From contig CALREG010000020.1 of assembly GCA_943355135.1 (NCBI GenBank), positions 1 to 11,520 on the forward strand: a DNA stretch of 11,520 bases, given 5' to 3'. This document shows, piece by piece, positions 1 through 5,031 of this stretch (position 1 is the stretch's first letter; every line of letters starts with the position of its first letter). The translations under genes and the position numbers were made by a program. The DNA is from Candidatus Nomurabacteria bacterium. GTDB taxonomy: Bacteria; Patescibacteriota; Minisyncoccia; Phycocordibacterales; SBAW01. The notes under the pieces were generated by a model. The model made no database searches, was not told where the DNA came from, and saw only the letters and a program-made list of their open reading frames with translations.

Positions 1-546
1 AAGATAGGCGTTCAATCGTTTGGTAAGCCTTACAACGACAAATACAAGATTTCGACCAAGCTGGAGCCTCGCGCGGGCAAGACTATCTGTCTTGTCGGCT
101 ACCATTCGCTGTTTGCGGCTACGACCACCAACGTGCTCGCCGAGATACAAACCTTGCGCCCCGACTGCTGGCGGGTAGTTGTCTTTGCACATTGGGGCGA
201 GGAATACGTAATACATTCAAATAGCTCTCAACAGACCTCGGCGCACGCTTTTATTGATGCGGGAGCCGATGTGGTCATCGGCGCGCATCCGCATGTGGTG
301 CAGGAATCCGAAATATACCGCGGTAAGGCCATTTTTTACTCGCTGGGCAACTTCATGTTCGACCAGAACTTCTCGTGGGAGACGACCCACGGGCTGGGCG
401 TTCGGGTCGACTTTTATGAAGATAAAACGCGCTTTGTGCTGACCCCTACAGTCATCAAAGAGCAGCGCGCGGCACTGGCAGAAGGGGAGGAGAAAGACGC
501 TATATTAGGCCGTTTTGGCGGTATTGCAGAGTTCTCTCTGCCGTGA
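1..546 (+). CDS. CapA-family metallophosphatase-like protein (3' part; 5' end outside window)
   Basis: The frame is open from the first base and ends at TGA 544-546, giving 181 visible residues of a protein that begins upstream of the window. The sequence shows the C-terminal half of the PGA_cap/CapA fold (calcineurin-like phosphoesterase superfamily): a FAHWGEEY block near residue 60, a GADVVIGAHPHVVQ block near residues 85-98 carrying metal-binding-type histidines, and YSLGNFMFDQ near residues 109-118. Known members are linked to poly-gamma-glutamate or capsule synthesis and are usually exported or membrane-anchored. The N-terminus that would show a signal or anchor is not visible here, and neither are the first metal-binding motifs. 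An internal GTG at 133 could be taken for a start, but conserved-looking sequence continues upstream of it, so the gene is cut by the window edge and is not short. A hairpin follows 15 nt after the stop. The family assignment is firm; the substrate is unknown. Confidence 0.88.
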   Translation, partial: KIGVQSFGKPYNDKYKISTKLEPRAGKTICLVGYHSLFAATTTNVLAEIQTLRPDCWRVVVFAHWGEEYVIHSNSSQQTSAHAFIDAGADVVIGAHPHVVQESEIYRGKAIFYSLGNFMFDQNFSWETTHGLGVRVDFYEDKTRFVLTPTVIKEQRAALAEGEEKDAILGRFGGIAEFSLP

Positions 547-561
547 TAATCTCTTGATACC

Positions 562-582
562 AAAAGGGCTTTGAGCCCTTTT
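562..582 (+). terminator. Perfect 9-bp hairpin between capA-like gene and rpsB; terminator or rpsB leader element
   Basis: AAAAGGGCT at 562-570 pairs perfectly with AGCCCTTTT at 574-582 around a 3-nt loop (TTG). The T-run is inside the stem and continues as TATAT, which resembles a weak Rho-independent terminator for the capA-like gene. The stem ends only 4 nt before the rpsB ATG at 587. A GATAAT box at 545-550, overlapping the capA-like stop codon, could start an rpsB transcript that carries the whole hairpin in its leader. The sequence alone cannot decide between terminator and translational control element. Confidence 0.6.
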
Positions 583-586
583 ATAT

Positions 587-1297
587 ATGGCAGAAACTAA
601 CCCAATTATAGACAAGCTTTTCTCGGCCGGAGCCCACTTCGGCTACGCGCCGTCGCGCCGCCACCCTTCTGTTGCGGGGTATATTTTCGGTGTAAAGGGC
701 GGCGTAGAACTTTTTGACCTTGAGCAGACTGCCGATCTCCTTACTGAGGCGGTCGCGTTTGTAAAGCAGATGGCCTCTGAGCGCAAGACGATCCTCTTTA
801 TCGGTGGCAAGGCCGAGGTGCGCGAGTCTATCAAACGCTCTGCCGAGCGCATCGCCCAGCCGTACTGTGCAGGTCGCTGGATAGGAGGCAGCCTCACCAA
901 CTTTTCTGAAATTAAGAAGCGCCTCAACCGCCTCGAGGAGCTCTCGGGTATGCGCGAGAAGGGCGAGCTCGCCAAGTTTACCAAGCTCGAGCGCCTACTT
1001 ATTGACCGCGAGATAACTGATTTGGAGAACACCTTTGGCGGTCTGCGCGGTATGTCCAAGCTCCCCGACGCGGTGTTTGTCGCCGACCCACGCAAGGAGT
1101 CCATCGCGGTCGCCGAAGCAGCACAACTGAAGATACCGGTAATCGCCCTCCTCAACTCCGACTGCGACCGCTCAAATATTACGTACCCCATTCCTGCCAA
1201 TGATGCCTCGCGCGAGACGCTCTCGATTGTGCTCGAAGAAGTGACAAAAACCTACGCGGAGAATCTTCCGCCCGCCGTCGCGGCAGTAGCAGCCTAA
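587..1297 (+). CDS. rpsB: 30S ribosomal protein S2
   Basis: S2 is a 30S subunit protein that sits at the head-body junction on the solvent side and is needed for S1 recruitment and initiation in most bacteria. The 236-residue product is close to the 241 of E. coli and spans the whole family. Family landmarks include AGAHFGY near residue 14, CAGRWIGGSLTNF near residues 94-106, the long basic helical segment that follows, and the VADPRKE...A..L.IPVIAL.NSDCD block near residues 161-189. The C-terminus is Ala-rich. ATG 587 is the only sensible start. No Shine-Dalgarno sequence precedes it, and a perfect hairpin ends 4 nt upstream. tsf follows after 40 nt, the classical rpsB-tsf order, so the two are probably co-transcribed. 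The pyrH/frr genes that often follow in other bacteria are absent here. Confidence 0.97.
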   Translation: MAETNPIIDKLFSAGAHFGYAPSRRHPSVAGYIFGVKGGVELFDLEQTADLLTEAVAFVKQMASERKTILFIGGKAEVRESIKRSAERIAQPYCAGRWIGGSLTNFSEIKKRLNRLEELSGMREKGELAKFTKLERLLIDREITDLENTFGGLRGMSKLPDAVFVADPRKESIAVAEAAQLKIPVIALLNSDCDRSNITYPIPANDASRETLSIVLEEVTKTYAENLPPAVAAVAA

Positions 1298-1337
1298 ATT
1301 ACTAACAGCAGGGTGCGTTCATTGTAAAAATATATCT

Positions 1338-1793
1338 ATGGAAATAACCAGCGAGATGGTAAAGGAGCTCCGCGAGAAGACCGGTGTTTCGGTGATGGAA
1401 TGCAAAAAGGCGCTGACCGAAGCGCAGGGCGATATGCAGAAGGCGCTCGAGGTGCTCTCGACCCGCGCGGCCGCCTCGGCAGAAAAGAAGGCCGACCGCA
1501 CCTTGGGTGCTGGCACGGTTGCAGCCTACATACACAGCGCGGGTGCCGTGGGTGCACTGGTACAGCTGATGTGCGAGACCGACTTTGTATCCAAAAATGA
1601 GGAGTTTATGGCGCTTGCACGCGACATCGCGATGCACATCACTGCCATGCGCCCCGCAGACAAAGACGAGCTCATGGCGCAGGCCTTCATCAAAGATCCT
1701 TCCAAGACCGTGGCCGACTTGGTGTCGGGCGCTACGCAGAAATTCGGCGAGCGCACGGAGCTTTCTAACTTCAGCTGCTTCTCGGTCAAATAG
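1338..1793 (+). CDS. tsf: Elongation factor Ts, short form
   Basis: EF-Ts is the guanine-nucleotide exchange factor that releases GDP from EF-Tu. The N-terminal UBA-like domain is clear (VKELREKTGVSVMECKKAL, residues 8-26), as is the EF-Ts signature around MCETDFVSKN (residues 78-87), which contains the TDF residues that insert into EF-Tu. The C-terminal block QAFIKD...SNFSCFSV corresponds to the normal end of short EF-Ts proteins, so the protein is complete. At 151 residues it is still about 45 residues shorter than the 196-residue Thermus protein, from memory, and about half of the E. coli one. The missing part lies between residues about 104 and 115, where other EF-Ts proteins carry the helical segment with the EGRL-type motif. 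No Shine-Dalgarno sequence is visible before ATG 1338. The gene is downstream of rpsB and likely in its operon. It ends at TAG 1791-1793, and the next promoter overlaps this end. Confidence 0.93.
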   Translation: MEITSEMVKELREKTGVSVMECKKALTEAQGDMQKALEVLSTRAAASAEKKADRTLGAGTVAAYIHSAGAVGALVQLMCETDFVSKNEEFMALARDIAMHITAMRPADKDELMAQAFIKDPSKTVADLVSGATQKFGERTELSNFSCFSVK

Positions 1794-1795
1794 CC

Positions 1796-1801
1796 TATAC
1801 T
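1796..1801 (+). promoter_or_regulatory. Probable -10 box for the 137-aa gene; leaderless arrangement
   Basis: TATACT matches TATAAT at 5 of 6 positions and lies 6 nt before ATG 1808, so transcription would start at or next to the start codon. It overlaps the tsf stop region. I see no convincing -35 box, so the call rests on the -10 box and its position. Confidence 0.4.
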
Positions 1802-1807
1802 TATTAT

Positions 1808-2221
1808 ATGGTCACCTTTCTGATAGCGGTTATGTGCGTATCCATCGCTGGCATGGTGGGGCTTATTGCGCTTAAGCGCTGGGAGATAAACAGTGGCCGC
1901 ATCCTTATGGCGGGCGTCCGGCCAGCTGCGGGGCGCGTGCTTGGGGCGGGGCTGCACTTTGCCGAGCGCCGCGCGCCAGCGTTGGTCAAGGGGGCAGGAT
2001 GGACTGCCTATCGGGTTCTGCGCCGCACCTTCCACCTGAGTGTTGCGTGGGTGGTAGTGCATACTGAGCGCGGGCTCGAGAGTGTGTTGCACACCCTGCG
2101 CCACACCACCGCGACGCACAGCGATGGGGAAGCGTCGGCGTTCTTGCGCGAGGTCGCCGAGCACAAGAAGTCGTTGATTCAGAAGTCTTCCAAAAAGAAG
2201 AACGCGATATACGAGGAGTAG
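1808..2221 (+). CDS. Small membrane-anchored protein of unknown function
   Basis: I do not recognise this 137-residue protein. Residues 2-22 form one hydrophobic N-terminal segment (about FLIAVMCVSIAGMVGLIAL) followed by KR, which suggests a single membrane anchor with the rest of the chain on the cytoplasmic side. The rest is strongly basic and rich in Ala, Arg and His, with amphipathic-looking stretches from residues 30 to 95. The C-terminal third is charged and ends in a lysine cluster (SSKKKN, residues 129-134) and YEE. It has no Cys pair and no enzyme motif that I can see. The start at 1808 is chosen because a TATACT box lies just upstream and the hydrophobic anchor follows at once; there is no Shine-Dalgarno sequence. 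It sits 14 nt after tsf and ends one base before the 3' end of the convergent tRNA gene. A long open frame on the opposite strand across this region looks like a shadow. Confidence 0.72.
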   Translation: MVTFLIAVMCVSIAGMVGLIALKRWEINSGRILMAGVRPAAGRVLGAGLHFAERRAPALVKGAGWTAYRVLRRTFHLSVAWVVVHTERGLESVLHTLRHTTATHSDGEASAFLREVAEHKKSLIQKSSKKKNAIYEE

Positions 2222-2222
2222 T

Positions 2223-2298
2223 TGGAGCCACCGCGAGGAATCGAACCCCGGACCACCTCTTTACAAAAGAGGCGCTCTACCAACTGAGCTACGGTGGC
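2223..2298 (-). tRNA. tRNA-Thr (anticodon UGU), CCA encoded
   Basis: Read on the minus strand, the 76-nt gene folds as a full cloverleaf. The acceptor stem is GCCACCG/CGGTGGC, the D arm is GCTC-AGTTGGTA-GAGC, and the anticodon arm is CCTCT-TTTGTAA-AGAGG with anticodon TGT, which reads Thr ACN codons, mainly ACA. The variable loop is TGGTC and the T arm is CGGGG-TTCGATT-CCTCG with one G-U pair. The discriminator base is T and the 3' CCA is encoded (TGG at 2223-2225 on the plus strand). The 5' end is 12 nt downstream of the stop codon of the thioredoxin-like gene, so it may be processed from that transcript; an AT-rich TAATATACA stretch could also serve as its own -10 region. No terminator hairpin is evident beyond the 3' end. 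Confidence 0.96.
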
Positions 2299-2310
2299 GA
2301 TTTTTGTATA

Positions 2311-2985
2311 TTACTCTACTGGCGTTGATGTGGCGAGGGTCTTCAACTCAGGAATCAACACCTCCATTTCCTGCAGAGTTTTAAAGCCGTAGACGGGAGC
2401 GCGGTTGTTGACTACAAAAGCGGGGAGCCCTTCCTCGCTTTTTATTTTGCGCAGAGTAATCAGGGTGCGTAGCGCCGAGAGGTCGAGGTGATAGTCAAAC
2501 GAGTACACGCGCAAGCCCGGATACGTCTCGCGCAAATAGGTGAGCACGTCGCCCATTTTTGAGCAGTCTGCGCAGTCGCCTTTGTTGGAGTAGAAGTAGA
2601 GTATGTAGACCGGTTTAAATTTGGCACACTTGTCGCTGATTTCTTGCATCAAAAGATAGTCTTTAATCTCAAGCAGTGAGTACTGCTTCTTTAAAGACAG
2701 TACCTCTGCATCGTCCTGGCCCAAGTTCTCCTCCGCGACCGAGAGCCGCGACGCGATAGAGTTGAGCTCTTCGGACAGTACGGGGTTGTCCGAGAGCGTC
2801 GAGCACGAAAGGCTCCCCATCAGGTCAAACTGCGTCTCAAGCGAAAGGATGTTGATAGACACCGCTTCTTGGGTGGCGCGGATGTCGGCTACGCGACGAG
2901 CGTCAAAGACGCTAGCTATATAAAAGGCCGTAACGAAAATAGCCGCCGTAATGACAAAAGCCAGTATGTATTTTTGCGCTTGCAT
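2311..2985 (-). CDS. Membrane-tethered thioredoxin-fold protein with CADC motif
   Basis: The 224-residue product has an N-terminal transmembrane anchor (residues 7-27). A charged, probably coiled-coil stretch follows (about 30-118), and then a C-terminal thioredoxin-like domain (about 124-215). That domain shows a beta strand (PVYILYFYSNKG), a CADC redox-type motif (Cys138, Cys141) at the start of a helix, and a LPAFVV segment whose Pro188 fits the cis-proline next to the active site. Two further Cys residues (61 and 120) could pair with each other or with the active site. By topology the domain should face outside the membrane. The family suggests disulfide chemistry on exported proteins, but the CADC dipeptide does not tell oxidase from reductase. 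The start ATG lies 11 nt after the glycosyltransferase stop, with no clear ribosome binding site between them, so translation is likely coupled in one operon. Confidence 0.8.
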   Translation of the reverse strand: MQAQKYILAFVITAAIFVTAFYIASVFDARRVADIRATQEAVSINILSLETQFDLMGSLSCSTLSDNPVLSEELNSIASRLSVAEENLGQDDAEVLSLKKQYSLLEIKDYLLMQEISDKCAKFKPVYILYFYSNKGDCADCSKMGDVLTYLRETYPGLRVYSFDYHLDLSALRTLITLRKIKSEEGLPAFVVNNRAPVYGFKTLQEMEVLIPELKTLATSTPVE

Positions 2986-2996
2986 GAGGGGTCAGA

Positions 2997-4235
2997 CTAC
3001 CTCCAAGCACTCTCTTTCGCAAGGGCGGCGCCCCATGCCGCGCGGATGAGCCACAACGGAGCCAGTAGTCCAAAAAAGGCAAAGTACGCCACAAATGCCT
3101 TTAGGGTAAGTTGGGCATCGGCTATACGATTACCAATAAAGATAGCCACGAGCGTGAGTGATATAACTGCCGCGATGACAAACGCCATCATGCCGGTGTT
3201 GAGAAAGAACCAGTCTAGGTGCGGCATATGGGGCAGCGTGAGAGGAACGCCGGTCGCAAAACGGTCGCTGAGGCGCTCTACTCCGAGCGTCGTAAATTTG
3301 TAAGCTACATACGATGCGGCGTATATACCCGAAACAAAAGCGCTCAATGCAAAGGGGAGCACGAGCATGCCGAAGTTGCCATAGCGGCGTTTAAAGAACA
3401 TGTACTTGTAGTCGCGCGCGTTCTGCAAGAAGCCCTGCGACCAGCGGGTGCGTTGCTTAAGCAGGGTGCGCACCGTCTTTGGTGCGGTGGTGTATACATA
3501 GGCCGTGTGCGCGTTGACAATGCGCAGGCCGTTGGCGTGCATGCGAAAGGCTATCTCCATGTCCTCGGTGTTGTGCGCGTGGCGGAACGGACCTATTTTG
3601 GTAAATACATATCTGCGGTAGAGCGAAAACGGCCCCGGAAGCACGTTGATGGCCGAGAGGTTGTCGAACATTTTTTTATAAAAGATTCCAAAGGTGTACT
3701 CAACTGCCTGCATGAGCTCGAGCATCTTGCGTGGCTGGTATACCTTCATCGCTGGCGTAATCGCCATCGCGGTGGGGTCGTTTTCAAACAATTTGACCGC
3801 CTCCATAAGTGCATCGGGCGCGGCGAAGGAGTCTGCGTCAAGGCATCCTATAATCTCACCGCGCGACTGCATAATGCCAAGATTGAGCGCAGTGTATTTG
3901 CCCCCATTCTCTTTTTGTAGAAACTTTATTTGCGCGGGGAAGCGTGCGGCATACTCGCGCGCAATGTGCGCAGTGGAGTCTTTAGAGCCGTCATCAATGA
4001 CCACTATCTCGAGCTGTTCTTTTGGATACTCCATCGCAAGGAGTGACTCGATAGTGCTGGCGAGCGTCTTTTCTTCGTTGAAGCAGGGTACCAGCATAGA
4101 CACGCTCGGGTAGCGGGAGGGGAGGGTTGTGTCCTTTTTTGAGGGCTTCTTTTCGAAGAAGGATATCATCAAAAAGACCTCAAAATAGAGGGCCACAAAC
4201 AAGCATACATAAAGGCCTAAAGCCCCTGCGTCCAT
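2997..4235 (-). CDS. Membrane-bound processive family 2 glycosyltransferase
   Basis: This 412-residue protein has the layout of beta-glycan synthases of the hyaluronan/cellulose/poly-N-acetylglucosamine type. Residues 5-27 form one membrane helix. The GT-A catalytic domain follows: SMLVPCFNEE (46-55), VVIDDGS (78-84), the DAD metal/nucleotide site (133-135), GPFSLYRR (201-208), TED (223-225, the likely catalytic base) and QRTRW (261-265, the Q..RW motif of processive enzymes). Three C-terminal membrane segments lie near residues 287-313, 340-368 and 378-402. The family takes a UDP-sugar in the cytoplasm and builds and extrudes a polysaccharide; the exact sugar cannot be read from the sequence. 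The start at 4235 is supported by an extended -10 element 8 nt upstream and by the membrane helix directly after it. It heads a minus-strand unit with the thioredoxin-like gene and tRNA-Thr and is divergent from pheS across 49 nt. Confidence 0.9.
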   Translation of the reverse strand: MDAGALGLYVCLFVALYFEVFLMISFFEKKPSKKDTTLPSRYPSVSMLVPCFNEEKTLASTIESLLAMEYPKEQLEIVVIDDGSKDSTAHIAREYAARFPAQIKFLQKENGGKYTALNLGIMQSRGEIIGCLDADSFAAPDALMEAVKLFENDPTAMAITPAMKVYQPRKMLELMQAVEYTFGIFYKKMFDNLSAINVLPGPFSLYRRYVFTKIGPFRHAHNTEDMEIAFRMHANGLRIVNAHTAYVYTTAPKTVRTLLKQRTRWSQGFLQNARDYKYMFFKRRYGNFGMLVLPFALSAFVSGIYAASYVAYKFTTLGVERLSDRFATGVPLTLPHMPHLDWFFLNTGMMAFVIAAVISLTLVAIFIGNRIADAQLTLKAFVAYFAFFGLLAPLWLIRAAWGAALAKESAWR

Positions 4236-4243
4236 ATCCCTCT

Positions 4244-4252
4244 ACTGTAGCA
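4244..4252 (-). promoter_or_regulatory. Extended -10 promoter element for the glycosyltransferase
   Basis: On the minus strand TGC-TACAGT gives an extended -10 (TGn plus TAnnnT) 8 nt before the ATG at 4235, which predicts a leader of about one or two bases. No good -35 box is present, as expected for an extended -10 promoter. It lies within the same 49 nt as the pheS promoter. Confidence 0.4.
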
Positions 4253-4270
4253 TTTTAGGGCTTTTTGAGC

Positions 4271-4276
4271 CATAAT
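4271..4276 (+). promoter_or_regulatory. -10 box of the pheS-pheT operon; leaderless arrangement
   Basis: CATAAT matches TATAAT at 5 of 6 positions and lies 8 nt before ATG 4285, which places the expected transcription start within 1-3 nt of the start codon. The box contains an in-frame TAA (4273-4275), so the pheS reading frame cannot extend upstream. The -35 region is weak. Confidence 0.45.
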
Positions 4277-4284
4277 TTGCCCAT

Positions 4285-5025
4285 ATGGTGGCCGACAATA
4301 AGCGTGGCAGTATTCATCCGATTTCGTCCCTCATTCGAGAGGCTAATCGTCTTTTTTTTGAGATGGGCTTTACGTTTGCGGAAGGACCACTTGTGGAGCG
4401 CGAGTGGTACAACTTCGACGCACTCAATGTGCCCAAAGACCACCCATCCCGCGATATGCAGGACACCTTTTTTATCAAAGACGCTCCCGAGACAGTGCTC
4501 CGCACTCACACCTCTCCGGTGCAAGTGCGCTACATGGAGTCGCAAATCAAAAAAGGCATTCAGCCGCCGTATCGCGTCATCGTCCCGGGGAAGATATTTC
4601 GCAACGAAGCGACCGACATGACACACGAGGCCGAATTCTTTCAGATTGAGGGTTTGGTGGTAGAGCCAGGCGCTACACTTGCGACCCTCAAGGGCACACT
4701 CTCGACTTTTTTGGGCGGGATTATGGGCGGCGAGGCTGAGGTGCGCTTCCGCCCCAGCTTCTTCCCGTTTACCGAACCGTCGCTCGAGGTAGACATGCGC
4801 CTGACGGGGGAGAGTGCTCCTGATAAGTTGCGCGACAAGTGGATAGAAATAGGCGGAGCGGGCATGGTGCACCCCAATGTACTCAAAAACGCGGGACTCG
4901 ACCCAAAACTCTGCCAAGGCTTTGCGTTTGGTATGGGGCTCGACCGCTTGGCGATGCTTAAGTGGGCGATAGACGATGTGCGCTACATGCACAGCGCCGA
5001 CCTGCGGTTCATCAATCAATTCTAA
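4285..5025 (+). CDS. pheS: Phenylalanine-tRNA ligase alpha subunit lacking the N-terminal coiled coil
   Basis: PheS is the catalytic subunit of the (alpha-beta)2 enzyme that charges tRNA-Phe. The class II core is complete: IHP at residues 10-12 matches the usual entry to the core, and then come EREWYNFDALNVP (38-50), motif 2 around KIFRNEATDMTHEAEFFQIEG (103-123), FRPSFFPFTEPS.EVD (155-170) and motif 3 GFAFGMGLDRLAML (212-225). At 246 residues it lacks the roughly 80-90 N-terminal residues that form the tRNA-binding coiled coil in typical bacterial PheS of about 330 residues. This is not a start-site error: an in-frame TAA at 4273-4275 lies four codons before the ATG, and the divergent glycosyltransferase occupies the DNA beyond. 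pheT begins 6 nt after the stop, with no Shine-Dalgarno sequence between, so the two are co-transcribed and probably translationally coupled. Confidence 0.96.
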   Translation: MVADNKRGSIHPISSLIREANRLFFEMGFTFAEGPLVEREWYNFDALNVPKDHPSRDMQDTFFIKDAPETVLRTHTSPVQVRYMESQIKKGIQPPYRVIVPGKIFRNEATDMTHEAEFFQIEGLVVEPGATLATLKGTLSTFLGGIMGGEAEVRFRPSFFPFTEPSLEVDMRLTGESAPDKLRDKWIEIGGAGMVHPNVLKNAGLDPKLCQGFAFGMGLDRLAMLKWAIDDVRYMHSADLRFINQF

Positions 5026-5031
5026 ATCTGT

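Noticed and set aside
133..135. GTG as a start codon for the CapA-like protein
   Set aside because: The frame is open upstream to the window edge with plausible protein sequence, so the gene is cut by the window and does not start here.
1526..2164. 212-codon minus-strand frame across the end of tsf and the 137-aa gene
   Set aside because: It overlaps the clear tsf coding region, has no family motif, and runs through GC-rich sequence where shadow frames are expected.
3219..3920. 233-codon plus-strand frame inside the glycosyltransferase gene
   Set aside because: It is antisense to the catalytic core with all GT2 motifs; its product shows no domain or signal.
4255..5019. 254-codon open frame on the minus strand opposite pheS
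   Set aside because: It lies entirely over pheS, has no recognisable domain, and its existence is explained by the codon use of the real gene on the plus strand.
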